Positions 12,984-26,345 of a DNA stretch of 64,000 nucleotides are shown one piece after another. The translations under genes were made by a program, and so were the position numbers. Every line of letters starts with the position of its first letter. The first letter of the stretch is position 1. Under the pieces are notes generated by a model that saw only the letters and a program-made list of their open reading frames with translations, did not search any database and was not told the DNA's origin. Source of the DNA: Allolobophora icterica (lineage: Eukaryota; Annelida; Clitellata; Crassiclitellata; Lumbricidae); the NCBI GenBank assembly GCA_963556255.1, contig OY744605.1, forward strand, positions 35,506,896 to 35,570,895, given 5' to 3'.

Positions 12984-13105
12984 AAGGAAAGAAGGAAGGA
13001 AGGAAGGAAGGAAGGAAGGAAGGAAGGAAGGAAGGAAGGAAGGAAGGAAGGAAGGAAGGAAGGAAGGAAGGAAGGAAGGAAGGAAGGAAGGAAGGAAGGA
13101 AGGAA
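12984..13105 (+). repeat. (GGAA)n microsatellite, ~120 bp
   Basis: Almost pure GGAA on the + strand. Confidence 0.98.
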
Positions 13106-13575
13106 TAAAGAGAGAGTGTATCCGGCCAGGGTCAAGATAGTCATTCATTATCATGGTTGACTGAAACAGAGACCCTCTAGCAATGACCAATGCCATCTGC
13201 CATCTAGTGCATTCCAAGTGAGCCGAGTCTTTTCCATATTTTCATTTATAGAGGAGCATTGGTGCCCATCCAGCTCTGAGCACAGAGAATACAATTCGTT
13301 AATTTTCCGGTTACAGATGAAGCATCCGCCGCTCATCACTGAGCTACAGCAGCTGAGTATCATCAACACAGGAATGTGCATCCCCTCTACCCCCTCCCCA
13401 CGGCTTTCGATGATGGTGAACATTTCAGCCATGTACAGTAAATATAGTGATTAGTGTTCCCACCCAAATAAATGCTTTGAAAGACAGCTTTATTTATCTG
13501 GGTGCTGGGGCGCTGGCTACCCGCCCAAAATGGACAAGGGTGCCAAGACCGTTCTTTCCAAAACTTCTGCACTCT

Positions 13576-13577
<2 letters not shown>

Positions 13578-13669
<92 letters not shown>
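13578..13669 (+). repeat. (GA)n microsatellite, ~92 bp
   Basis: Pure GA run on the + strand. Confidence 0.98.
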
Positions 13670-13673
<4 letters not shown>

Positions 13674-13699
13674 AGCTACTCCTAAAGTACTATTACCGG

Positions 13700-15820
13700 T
13701 ACACTGGGTTAGAATATGTTAATTCCCCAGATGCATCATGTTACAGTATGATAAACGTGCAGTTATGATAATGTTACAGACTGAAATCAGTTAAATCACC
13801 TGTTATCAATCTACTGCAGATGAAATGAAGATAATACTGCATATCTTCCGCATTATTGTTTTTTCGAATCATTTCTACCAACCTGTTCAGATCAGTGCAA
13901 AAGGGTGATTGATATCAGCAGTGCCTTCAGTGGTCTGTCCCTGCTTGACCCCGTTATCCATATTTAACGTCTATTATGTGACAAGTAATCATTACAGATT
14001 GAGCCATCAATCAGAACTGATCGAGCAATTACTCTCATCAATTATTAATTCACAATTTCCCTCACATGTACAAGAACACTTGCAGTGACACATACAAGTG
14101 CACATAAACAGACATACAAGAACACCACAGAGACCATATATCGAAGACAGACAGACAGACAGACTGACAGACAGACAGATAGACAGGAGACAACCAATCA
14201 ATCAGAATATTTTAGAATATTTTAAAACTTTTATTTAATTCCTTATTAGCTGCCAGTCGTTATTGTGTATTCTTTTAAAGAGGCTGGTCGATGATGGAGA
14301 AGGAGGAGCCGAAATATAAAATAATAGGATACTTCAAGATTTGTGATTGACAGAATAGTAAATATAATTGATATAGTTTTAGAACCAAATTTTGTAAAAG
14401 TCAAGCCAAACATTTGGAAACAAAACTGGGAAAAAGGAAAAGTGAAGAAATGAAGGAAAAGTGGACAAGGAATATGGGGCAAAAGATCCAAAATTCTTCT
14501 TAAAATATTTCAAATAAGCAAAAGGGACAGAGATAGACAGACATAGAAACAGACAGTCATTTATTTTACCTTTTTACCGCTGCTTTTTCTTAGCTGTTCT
14601 GAGGGTCATTAGTGCCGAGAATCCCTGGCGGCTGGAATATTCCATGGATAGATGAAAGAGCCAAAGGTCCTTGGAGGTCAGTCCCATTGTATGCTGCTGG
14701 TAAATACAGTTGTTAGAATGGGTCCAGCAGTGGGGAGGATGGCACTGGTGGAAGAAGAGAAGCGGATGGAGAGGGAGGGAGGGAACGGAGACTGAGAATG
14801 GCTTCCTTCGCAGGCGGTGGCCAGGTTCTTTGAAGGTGACGGCGGCACAAAGGAGGCATCAGTGCCATTCTTTTACTGTCTCTTTGTCACTGAAGATATA
14901 GGAATTCATTAGGCTGTTACAAATAATGGATAGGATTTTGTCAGGGACTGAGTAAACAGGAAGCTGCTGTCTGAATAGGAGCCTCGTAAAGCCTTGTGCG
15001 TTATGTGCCACAGATGTAGACTGACTAGATATCGTAATTAGGAAGAAATTCTCAGATGGGTAGGAATCTGGGCTTTGGTCATTATATGGGACTAAATAGG
15101 AAGTTTCAAGTAGTAAATGGGTGTCTGTGTCGTGAATAGAAGTTTTTCAAAGACGAGGTACAGTTAAACATATAGGAATGGCTCTTGCGTTCTTGGTTTT
15201 CTAACCAGTAGAAGACGATGCATAGAAATGCATCAAGGCAGTGACATTTGCTTAGGAGTGGAAAGCAAGATATTGGATTTTGGTGATTAATTACGCGATT
15301 GAATTAACGGGTTGTCATCGCTAAAGAAACTGATAAGGCTCCTTTGTTTTGATGAAGCACACCTTGAAATGGTTGCAGGAAATATCTCAATTTTTAAGTG
15401 CTTGCGAAATAGTGGTCCAAAGAAGCAAAGAACTCCTGAAAATATATAACATAGGGTTCTTTCAAACCAACTTTATATTGGAAAACCTGTATCCGTCAGT
15501 CACTGTAAATGATACTGGATTCTGTTGGCTTACATCTTTTATTGCAGTTTAGTTAATAAATCCCAACACCCGCAAAAAGTAGTCTGGGTTATGAAGAATT
15601 GTTAGTTCAGAGGAAGAAAATATGCAGGGAATATCTGCTCGGCTCATAACTGAACATAAAACTCTGTTCAGCTAAATTCTCTTGCCTCGGTTGTCTGTTT
15701 CCAGAAGAACTGCAGAGTGTATGACTACAGTTGTCTTCATAAGAATGTGACAATACTGGCCGAATTAACGCAGTGTGGCTGTATATCTTTAACAATAAAC
15801 TGCAGTCAGACTAGTTTGCA
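13700..15820. other. no gene recognised
   Basis: Unremarkable AT-rich DNA with a short (ACAG)n patch at 14148-14186. The longest open frames are under 85 codons and have no motifs. Confidence 0.55.
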
Positions 15821-16340
15821 TCGGTTGTGTTGGCTGGACGCGAGAAACCTCGTTACTTGAGAACCACAGACGTCGTAACTTAGTTTGCCGGAATCTTTTG
15901 GCTGTCACGCACAATATTTTCACGTTGACGGTTTTGACTTTTCTGGGAGCAAAACTTCCGGTGGAATTAAATTTCCACCGCGGATGATTCTGGTAACGCT
16001 ATCCGACTTGCATTTTGACAGATCATTATGACGAGACCAGACGCGCAACGGCAGCGGCGGGGGGGGGTAGATGGAGACTAACATGGCAATTTTGATGCCT
16101 CAATCATGGTTTCATTCACCTGCAGTGAATGCCTTTCCACTGGAAGTCTTCTGTCAGGAAACTCCGAGTGGAAATGTCACGGGGTATCCGCCTTCAGTGT
16201 CATTCGTTGCTCTGCTCATCCGCCAATTTATCTGCTCAATTATTCCTTAACAGATGGTATTGCCTGAGCGGGTGTTGCGACCTCAGCGGCTGCTGCGTCA
16301 GCGGTTGACCGCAACCTTTGCAAATGGTGCTGCTGCTCAG
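15820..16340. promoter_or_regulatory. CpG-dense patch, possible promoter
   Basis: CpG dinucleotides are visibly dense here (six in one 60-bp stretch after 15831) against a CpG-poor background. A 59-codon frame starts at 16071 just after a (G)9 run. It could be an upstream promoter or first exon of PKA-C or of a neighbouring gene. No TATA box or clear splice donor is assignable. Confidence 0.3.
16071..16250 (+). CDS. possible small ORF (59 codons) in the CpG-dense patch
   Basis: Starts METNMAILMPQSWFHSP and ends FICSIIP then TAA. No recognised domain. Listed because of its position in the CpG-dense patch; sequence alone does not establish translation. Confidence 0.15.
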   Translation: METNMAILMPQSWFHSPAVNAFPLEVFCQETPSGNVTGYPPSVSFVALLIRQFICSIIP

Positions 16341-16761
16341 TAATTTGTTCCATTGGTCTTTTTAACCCTTTGTTACAGCTATCCAGAAGTTGGGACAGAT
16401 AAGAATGGATGGAATATTACAAAGCAGTACTAAACCAAATAAAAAAAATTGAGAGTGGTAGATAAAGGGAGACAAAGACCGAAAGTGACAGCGCAATAGA
16501 CAGAGGCACAGATAACCAGAGATAAAGACAGTGTGTGTGCAGTTTGGCCTCAGGACTCAAGACAAGCAGAGAGATGGAAATGAAGTTGCAGAGATAGATG
16601 AGAAAGCAATGATGCAATTTGAAATTTTGCAGTTTCTCAGTGTGCCATACAAAAGCCGTGTGAAGCAGACCAGAGTCTGATTCACAGACCAACCTCTAAG
16701 TAAAATCCACTGGAACCATGTTGCTGGTCAGCATCAATCTCATTAAATGACCAATGAATCC

Positions 16762-16899
<138 letters not shown>

Positions 16900-16989
16900 A
16901 CTGAGATGCCACAGTGATAAATGTCTGTGGCATCCATAAGAAGAGGAGGAACTGAGACCTAGAGAATGGGTAGGGAAGAGAAACAGAGA

Positions 16990-17235
16990 GATGTGAGAAG
17001 AACAGAGATTAGGAAGAAGACCACAGACAAAGTAAGAAGAACAGAGACCTAGGAAGAAGAAGAAATGAGACCTAGGAAGAAGAACAGAGACAAAGTAAGA
17101 AGAACAGAGACCTAGGAAGAAGAACAGAGACAAAGAAAGACGAACAGAGACCTAGGAAGAAGAACAGAGACAAAGAAAGAAGAACAGAGACCTAGGAAGA
17201 AGAACAGAGACAAAGAAAGACGAACAGAGACCTAC
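16990..17235 (+). repeat. tandem repeat with 20-bp subunits
   Basis: Alternating AGAACAGAGACCTAGGAAGA and AGAACAGAGACAAAGAAAGA subunits form a roughly 40-bp higher-order repeat, all purine-rich on the + strand and directly downstream of the GA array. Confidence 0.9.
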
Positions 17236-17239
17236 AGAA

Positions 17240-20200
17240 AGGGCAAGAAAGAAATGGGTTGAAGAAGTTGAGGCAATCTTCGAATTTTTTCTATTGACTG
17301 CATGAGTAAAGATCAAGGGGCTGGAATGAAAGATTAGTTGTTGGAAGTGGCTGATGTACAGTGCACACCTTTAAACCATGCAGTAAATTCCGCACATATC
17401 TGTCTGATTGGGTATGACAGGATTTCATTTATATGGTAGCAGGACCTTGCTTTGCTGTAAGCTTGATGAAGTGAACAACAGTACAAAAGAATATTTCAAT
17501 AATTTCCAAAAGTGCTTCAGGACAGCCGCTTTTTTTATTACATCACAAAAGTTTGTGGAGTGCAAGCAGTGGATGAATGATTGGTATTTGGTTGAAGGAC
17601 CAAGGATGAAAGAACAGCATTCTAACAACTCGAGTGTTTCGTTATGGATTGTACGACTGCAAGACAATTTGTTAATTTAGACATAACACATATTCTTGCT
17701 TCTGACAATACAGCATAAAATTTGCTGAAATGCTTCAGTATTGGTCAGCATAAAACTTTGGAACAGTCAGTTTTCCTTACAGAGGTCGATTCATATTCAG
17801 ATTAATTTATTATAATATTAAATTAAATATATATTGTTATTATAATGCATATGGAGTACTGTGACACTGTTCAACCAGTTAACCATATTTGGATGTTCTC
17901 TGGTTCTGAAGAGGATGTTGCGATTATGAAATTCAGTTTAAATGTGTTGGGAAATTACCACTGATTCACGTATTGCATGTTATTAGAAAAGAGATATTAA
18001 TAGGAAGTTTCCAGAATGAATTCGATGCGTTTCATTTATGGAATGAACAGTTTGGCACAAGCTTTCATTATAAGAACGAGACGAGGACAGTGACGTGAAT
18101 AAGATCTGGGTTTGGCAGCGGTATGGGTTAACCGTTTTGAGGTTTAGTCAAACAATGAGAATTTATACAGAGAGAACTTTCTGAATAAGAATATTTATGA
18201 ACATTGAGGCAATATTGGCTGACGTGCTTTCTGGTAACCGGCTGCGACTACAAATCATAGGCGCATAACTGAAAATCGTTTGGCTTCCGAGGAATAAGAA
18301 ATAGGATTTGCCCTTGGCACTTGTGTTGGTGATGATCAACAGTGAGACTTAACGGGCGAATTGTAGATATATGCAGTAGTTTTGATCCGAACCAACCTTA
18401 TGTTAGTTCACCAACCAACAGTGAAGTGGTCGGGTGGTTATGCTCAATAGCAGTGAATCCAGAGAATATTGTCCAACGATAAAGTTGCTCATTTTTATGT
18501 CCTGCCGTGGATGATCATATTTGCTGAACTCTCTTCGTCACATGTCTTCTTTACGAGAGGACTTCTTTGGAGCCGTAATTAAAACAAAGTGTACCACTGT
18601 TATCTCAACAATTGCCTTTTTCCTTTGCAACTTTCAGCCTGGGAAGTAGGACTCAGATTTATGTAAATTTTGTCATTACTCGACATTGCTGTAAAAGCGA
18701 GAGGCAGAACACTAGTTTTCATCTCCTTAGCATTGATTTTCAGCTAGATATGAGCATTGGAGACGACACTGATTTACACCGAGATACAAGGATTACATAT
18801 GACATTGATGTACAATAAAACACGAGCTCCAGGGACGGCAGTGATTTGTTGCATCATAGGGGCTTTAGAGATGACATTGATGGCTTGACAGGGTAGGCTT
18901 GATTATTCCTTTAATGCTCTCCATAATATTTTCTTGTGTAGTAAAATGTTCATCTACAATCCTAAATGAAAGTTTGCAGACGAATTATAATTTGTGTCTA
19001 TCTTTCTCAAGTGTCACTGTGTCAGGATCATATGACCTATAGTTGAATGGTTTCCTTCCAGATGATTATAACTGTAATACACAACCAGTAATGTATACAT
19101 AATGCCTATGTATAGTACAAGTAATCTTATGGACTACAGAATAGAAGAGACTTGTGTCTAGGCATTCTGAATGTGCGATTGGTTCAGAATAGAAAGACCA
19201 GAGCATAGAAAACGAAATTCATGCAAATGATTCATGTAAAAGAAGGTCCAAAATGCTCATGGAAACAAATTGAAAATGGTCATAAAGACCTTGATACTTG
19301 CAGATTTGGAGGAGAATCTCTTCTAAAAAATTGCCAATGAAGGGCAACAGAAAAATGGAAAGCCTATTACGAAGAATTAAAGGCCAGTAATGAAGTTGCC
19401 TGTGACTGAGTGACGTATGAAGTTGACAGGAAATGAAAGAGGAAGGCTCAATGGCATCATTGGAAACCGGGAGCTTTGTCTAAACAGGCAGAGTCGCTGA
19501 CAATAGAAATTTCTTTCATGACTGTTAAAGTAATGAATGTACAACTTGTTCAGTCTGGAGTTGCATTTATGCAGCATGCCACAAAACAACTTCATATTAA
19601 ACTGTAAGAATTAATTGAAAGGTAGCCCAACATCTATGGTGCGGTGCCAGAATACCAAGTTCAACAATTGCACATTCAACAATTTGGGCAGATCATGGAT
19701 TATTTTTTGCTATTTCAAGAATATATTTATTATTCCGAATATATTTATTATTTCTGAATATATTTATTATTTCCGCTGATGAATTAATTGTGTAAGGTAT
19801 TTTTGGTCAGCCGGTCAGGCGACCTGTCCTCTTGTTTTAGCCATTTTGGCCAGCTGGAACTGTCTCCTCGTTTTCATAGATTACAATGCTTTTTGTCTTT
19901 GAGATAAAGTCTTACACATTCTCTGATCATCTCACAGTCTAATCACAGTATTTTAAGTGATCAGTAACAGCCTGTGACTAATGTATACTTAATGCCTATT
20001 ATATGTAATGTAAGTTATTACACAGAATTACGCTATATGGTGTTACCGTAAGAGTGTTTTGCTACTGTCTACATACAGCAACAGCTGTAATCAAATAAAA
20101 AAACAAGTGGACAACATTTCCCTAAACATGGTGCACTGGGTTTTAAGTTAAATCTAAGATATACTTCTGAAAACTCCAGTTGATTTCCTGAGGGAAACTA

Positions 20201-20440
20201 AATGACCAAAGTGAATGTGGAAATCTGTGTGCTTCTTAGTGAGACGTTTATAGTGCACCAATTTATAACAAACCTCAAAGGAATGAATACCCATAAGATC
20301 AGGTCAATTTGGCCAGAGATGGAATCACGACCAAAACTGATCAAATTTTTGCTCTAATCTGACCGAAAATCGAACCATCTCTGACCAAACTGACTGCATT
20401 AGCTGTGAACGCTTCTTTTGACTTGCTTGACCGCCTATGT
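17240..20440. other. no gene recognised
   Basis: AT-rich DNA. A short tandem of AATATATTTATTATT units lies at 19720-19772. No coding signal or named repeat is seen. Confidence 0.55.
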
Positions 20441-20454
20441 TCATGCCTATTCAA

Positions 20455-20578
20455 CTGGATCATCTCTGGTTATACCAAAAACCAGAACTGGTTTTCAGTT
20501 GCTGGGCCTACATGGTGGAATTCTCTCCCTACTTCTGTTCATTTTTAATGCATTTCAGTCTTGACTTACCTTTTACAA
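20455..20578 (+). mobile_element. LINE 3' remnant
   Basis: One frame reads FSVAGPTWWNSLPTSV, the FxxAGPxxWNSLP motif near the C-terminus of CR1/L2/RTE-type polymerases, before a frame break. It is followed at once by a SINE-1 copy. Confidence 0.45.
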
Positions 20579-20582
20579 GTCG

Positions 20583-20800
20583 GGGGTGCTCGATATTATA
20601 ATGGTTAGCACAGTGGACTGTCAGTAGAGAGGTCGGAGGTTCAAATCCCTGCCAGGACAGAAATTTGGTTAGAGATTTCTGCTCCACCTGCACCCCCTAG
20701 CCAACTCATATGCCTAGGCTAAGAAAATGAAGTCACTAATACTTCATGCCCATGGCTGCCTCAGGGCTAACTTAAGGGACTGGTCTTCTATCCTTCACAG
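20583..20800 (+). mobile_element. SINE-1 copy with good box A and B
   Basis: Begins GGTGCTCGATATTATAATGG and carries box B GGTTCAAATCC at about 20639. It lacks the central TATAATGAGTACACTGACTG block, so it is either a subfamily or an internal deletion. Tail AAGAAAATGAAGTCACTAAT. Confidence 0.8.
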
Positions 20801-20829
20801 TGTGCTGCTTCTCAGTCTCAGTGATATCC

Positions 20830-23800
20830 ACCTGCTTAAGGCACTTGGCACACCATAGGTTGATGCCATGTGCATTAGACACTGACACTATGAAAGTTGG
20901 TAATTATTAATAATTATTTGTTAATTACTGAACCACAGCAAAGTTACTGGTAAAGTAAAAGGGGATCCTATTTCTTTCGGCATATCAGAAGAATTTCAGG
21001 GAGTTAAACAGACTTTAAATGGAATAGATTGTTTTGTCAACAAAATTGTCACCAGTGCCAGATAAATTCCATGAAACTCTTTATCAGTAGTGACTGCAGA
21101 GTCTGAGTTGCTAGTCAGATCTAAAATTTGTTTATGGTCAAACCGAAACAAGGCAAACTTTGCCCAGCTTCTTTATGGAAGCCATAAGAACAATGCCCAA
21201 AAGTAAGTAAGTAAGAATCAGAGCTCTCCCTTAGCCAATAGTCATTGCAATTTTAACCATTGTCTTAATCTAACTTTAGTACTAGTTGGTTGCAAAGCCC
21301 GTTTAGTCCATTTCCAGTGGACATGTTTCAGGTGTTTTATAGGCCTTTCAACACTTATTCCTAAGTTTCATGTTGTAGCAACCATGTGAGATTTTAAATC
21401 TATGGAGTGAACTTTTATTTAGGAGAGTTTCTGTTTTACAATAATGTGCACATAATATTATTGCATGGCATTCATCAACTGACACCCAATAATAACTGAA
21501 CTGACACATTGCTGTCTGGCTGTTGCCCTCGGCCATTGAGATGTAGATGAGAACCAGCAGTTCAATGCATCTGTCATATTTTGCCTCGTAATATTACTTT
21601 AAACACCAGTGTAAGTTCTGATACAATTATTGTCTGACGTCAACTTCTGCAATGGTATTTTGAAATCAGCCACAGGCTTCAGCTGGCCAGTTGCTTACAG
21701 TGCAATCGATTGCCTCACGTTGTTTACAAGCTTTGACAGTGTTAAACTGTGATAAAGTGGATAGAATGGCATTCGCTAGATGGCAGCACTTGCGCAGAGC
21801 CACTCGCTAGATGTCGCCGGTTGCTGCCTTCGGTCCGTGTTTGGGATGTGGATGCGAGGGTCAATGTTTTAGGTCTTGGCTAGAGCTGTACTGCCATTTG
21901 CCAATGACCGTGTACTGCCTCTGCAATCCAGAGTTAGAGGGAGAACAGTATATTCATGAACTAGAAGAGTACTTAATTAAGCTGAAGTAAATAGATTTGG
22001 GCAAATGCGAGTCTTTTTCAGGCTTAGCATCTTTCACTTGTACACATTATGTGCAATATCTTTGCATTATAATTAATCATGGCATGTTCTGGGTGTTCAG
22101 TGAGCAGGGCTGCCAATTTTAAGGGCTGCCAAATTCTTGACTGCTTTTTTGTCAGCTAAATTGAAAATGGCGGTTGTGGCCAATGATAGTCAATGCCCCA
22201 CTGTCCACTGCCCAACGGTCCTTTGGATGGTCACTACTAAGTAAAATAGATGTACCGGAATAATCCGGAGTTAGTCAGGTCAAAATAAGGAAGACAATTC
22301 AGAAACGCAGATGAACTGCCTGTGGTTGGATTTGTGCTCAGGAAGACGGGAGTCATCAGTTATGACCCAACTGTCAACACAGACTGCAGAACTTAATTTG
22401 TGTGTAATTTCTGGGAGAAGTTAGGCATGCGGGCCAAGAACTGTGCAAGAGTCTGGGTGTGTTGAGGGTGAGACAATCAGGATTTTGTAGAATAGTGATA
22501 AGACCTAGGAGGATAGGTGTCAGCATGTACTGAAAATAGTGTACAACGCAAAAATGCAAACCACTGCAGATGATTAACGTAGTTCATTGAAGTGATTTTA
22601 AGGGAAGCCATTGTTATGATTTAAGAATCAAATTATGTTTGTTTGTGTTTCAGTGTTTCGTGATAGCTCTGGTCAGAGTTTTGAACTCTTTGAAGTTTGG
22701 TAAAGTTAGGATATTAACAGTGTTACCAGGATAACAATAAGGTCATAATAGGCAATACTAAGGACACTGTAGCTACTTGCTGAGTTGGCGTGTTCATTGA
22801 AAATAAGCCAGGAAAGTTGACTGCATTGAAGCCGGTTAAGTTCATTGATAAATGATTTTATTTGTTTATTGTTTATAAAGTAAACACATGCTGACAAACC
22901 GTAGTTTTATATTAAATGGTAGTGATGGTGTTGGTGTTTAGGATGGTGATGGTGATAATGATAATGATGACTACAGTGACGATGAATGTGATGACAGTGA
23001 CGATATTGTTGATGATGATAGTTATATTTTTAGCAGTCTACTCCATTTATTAACACTGAAATGATAATAGTATTTTTCGAACATGGTCGCCATGTAAGAA
23101 CTGCACAATACTCATGGCTTTAAAATGAAAACAAGTGTCTCACTATACTGACCTTTTCTAAGCCCCACATACCTCCTTAAAGTTTGGGAAGTCATAAGAG
23201 TAGGCTTATTACCTTCAGCATCTGAATTCTATTCTTGTTGTTTCGTGCACACAGTTGTGCAATGTGCATGCAAAATACAAGTTCTGTATTGATTGTAAAC
23301 TGTAGTTTTTGTCTTTCAGTGACGTCAATGTTCTGGTTATCCAGATTTGGACCTGTCCTGTCTACACCCCAAATATGGTTAGAACATACTCAGAGTTCTC
23401 TGCTCAAGGTCTAGAACCGGAGTGGATGGAATAAGTTACATCCAAGAACACACACAAGTGTATGCACAGAGTGACTAGGTGGATAAAAGTAGTTTGGTTT
23501 AATGGGAGTTGTTATTTTATTATTTTATGTGACGTACAACTGACCATGGTGCTTATTAAAAGAACAACAAGCAACACATAGTCAACATGTATTTTAATTT
23601 GTGCACAAATGAAAAATACAAAACATGCCGGTAGTATAATATATTGCCAATAAAAATACAATGTTCACATTGGTAACAAATTCAAACTTCTGTGGCAGGC
23701 TTAGCTGAGTTTCATCTGTCCCCAGCATAAGTTGAGGTAACCTCTCACCTCTGCACATGATTATGATCTAGCCTACTACGTGCTCCACTGTTCCAGGGCC

Positions 23801-25530
23801 TGAACTCTGAGTATACCCTGAGCATACTCTGTGTATATATGGAAGAGGGCCGTTGAATTATGGGTCTCTAGTGGTTAGCTTCTGCCTGATTTCATTTTGA
23901 TGATGCTGGTCCCCTGGTAGCGTGGTCTTGGCAGGTGTGGGGGAGTCTGCATCAGACCAGAGGGATTGTTGTGTGGCAATGGCAAGTTCATTGAATTTTT
24001 GTATGACATCCCACTGAAGTGTCTGGCTCCAGAGTTCATCACAACTTATCTTCTTTCTGGACGTGCTGGAGTGGAATAAATAAATGTACTTGGAATTCTG
24101 TCCCTGATCTAGTCCTGGTCTGTACTGAGACTTCGTTTTATGCAATAGCAATACCACTAAACTGTTGGCAACCGTTTGAAGCATCTGTTGTCCGTGTGAT
24201 TATATGTAGTAACTTCTATGGCGTCAGTGTCTAATTTACAAGGTATCAACTGATTTTTGAATTCCCCAAAACCAAGCCGTAGCCAGCTTCTTATTGCTAT
24301 ATGAAGTCAAAATTCCAATATCTGAGAATTTAATGCTGTTCCTATCACATCATGGTCCTGGACCTTTGCGATCATCATCATTATTAAATGACAAACTCTT
24401 AATTATTCCAACTGCTTCCATTAAGACTGTGATAAATAAATAATCCACAATATACTTTTTGCACTGTATTTATATATGTACGCTTAATATAAGACCTTCT
24501 TAACTACATCACAAAAGCACTGCATGCACTGGCCTGAGAGGTGCTGAAGTTCATGAAGAATTGAAAGTTAGTCTGGAAGCTAATAATGCTCAAATAACTG
24601 GAAAAGTCACCACTGGTCCTTTACACGCACGCACGCACACACACACACACATCTACATGCATGCACGCTCGCACGCACACACATGGAGTGCAGCCAACAC
24701 AGTCCCATCCAGAACTGACAATTGATACCGTGTTCAGATTTCCAAGTAAATGTATGTGTTACGTTGAGGAGGCAGGATGTGGACATGACCCAACATGCAT
24801 TTTCTGCTTAACTAAGGTCACACTTGTTTAGCTCAGTTTGACAGCCATGCAAGCAGTGCTTCTAATTGAAAGGAGCTACATAAGTGTTGTTACATTACAT
24901 TACACAATTGGCGCTCCCTGAACTTCTTATTAGTTACTGATTCTAACCAAGGGTGCAGCAAATTGTAGATAATTTGTTAATTGCTGTTGGCAATTGAGAA
25001 TAGATACAAACAGGACTAATTCGTCAATTAGTGATTAGAGCGAAAAGGACAGGTTGTTGGTATTACTGGATATCTGTTACATGGGTTTCCAAGAAGATGA
25101 TGACCTAGTTGTGATTCCAGTGGGGTCACTTTTGCCCAATTTTAAATGTATGCCACTAGGCAGATTATTAATTTTTATCTCTTTGGCAAACCTGTGTATT
25201 TTCATGAGTGAAAAATAGCTCAGAATCAGCTATCTAGGTGTTATCTCTGTGTAGCCTACATGGAATGGAAATTCAGTGGTCAGCAGTTGAATCCTAAACT
25301 TCCATTATGCTAGAGTCCTGTGGGACTTATGGTCTGTCCTGTCTATAGCTGTTTAACAATTCCTGGTTGTCTGTGCTTCAGCTGTGTAAGATCCTTAAGG
25401 TCATGAGTGTGTAAAGTAATGCGTAAATGCATTGCTTTATCTTGACTCCGGTTTGGTTTCCTTCAGCCTCATAGCACAAGATTATGTATTGGAAGAGACT
25501 GATAGCACTGTGTCAATTAGACCTGCCTCT
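20830..25530. other. no gene recognised
   Basis: AT-rich DNA. Contains a GAT-rich patch at 22920-23020, a CA-rich patch at 24627-24690 and two CTAGATG-type sites at 21774-21818. An open frame of 108 codons at 23858-24184 (minus) has no recognisable motif. Confidence 0.5.
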
Positions 25531-25531
25531 T

Positions 25532-25603
25532 TTAACACTTTTGACAACAAGCCGCATCGGTTTCCCAGTGGCTTTCAGTACACTCTCGTCGTTAAAGTGT
25601 TAA
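25532..25603. mobile_element. 72-bp TTAA-flanked inverted-repeat element, copy 1
   Basis: TTAACACTTTTGACAACAAG at one end and CTCGTCGTTAAAGTGTTAA at the other are near-perfect inverted termini with TTAA at both borders. A second copy of identical length lies at 42455-42526. Confidence 0.7.
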
Positions 25604-26164
25604 TCGCCATTAAGTCAATTTGAATGATATTGGTTTTCGTAAACCATCGTATTAATTTTTTGTACTTAATAGAACTTCTATATGGATTTTAAGTGCTCAT
25701 CTTCTTTAAAGGAATATGATTTAGAAGACAATTTCACTTTAAGCAATTGATGCTTTATGCTAATGGAACCAGAGAAGTCGATGGGTTAGATGGTTAGATT
25801 GAAGCTCCAGATTACAAGTGATTTGTCATTGTCAGAAATTTTCCAATGTCTATTAAATTACCATATACTAGAATCCAGATTGTTTTTCTCTTAAATTCTT
25901 TTACTGTCGTAACAGAACAGTGCAAGTGTTACATTGAAGCCGTTGAAGTAACCAAAGAAACCTATTTATATACAAGCGCAGTTGTCTGCGTCTGACCATG
26001 TTCTGAATGCAAAATTCTCCTTGGTTTTTCTGAATGGATTTTTTCCGTGATTTTATGACTTGATCTCTTTCCAACTGACATGTTTGGGCTTTCATCGTTC
26101 GTAACGATGGATCCTTCCTTCAGAAATTCCAGTACGTGCAAAAGAAATTTATTTCAGTGGAGCA

Positions 26165-26345
26165 GTCTTCTTCTTCTTCTTCCTCCTGCTCTTGCTCCTC
26201 CTCTCCTGCTCCTCTTGCTCCTCCTCCTCTTCTACTTCTACTTCTTTTTCTTCTTCTTCTTCTTCTTCTTCTTCTTCTTCTTCTTCTTCTTCTTCTTCTG
26301 CTTCTGCTTCTTCTTTTTCTGCCTCTTCTTCTTCTTCTGCTTCAT
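26165..26345 (+). repeat. (CTT)n/CT-rich pyrimidine tract upstream of PKA-C
   Basis: About 180 bp of imperfect CTT, CTC and CTG triplets, purest around 26245-26300, directly upstream of the CpG-rich promoter patch. Open frames reading poly-Leu, poly-Ser, poly-Phe or poly-Glu across it are repeat artefacts. Confidence 0.9.

Noticed and set aside
13218..13454. Overlapping open frames on both strands near 13.2-13.4 kb
   Set aside because: No motif and mutual antisense overlap; typical of chance open frames.
23858..24184. 108-codon minus-strand frame as a gene
   Set aside because: No recognisable motif, no splice partner, and the length is within reach of chance in 64 kb of six-frame sequence.
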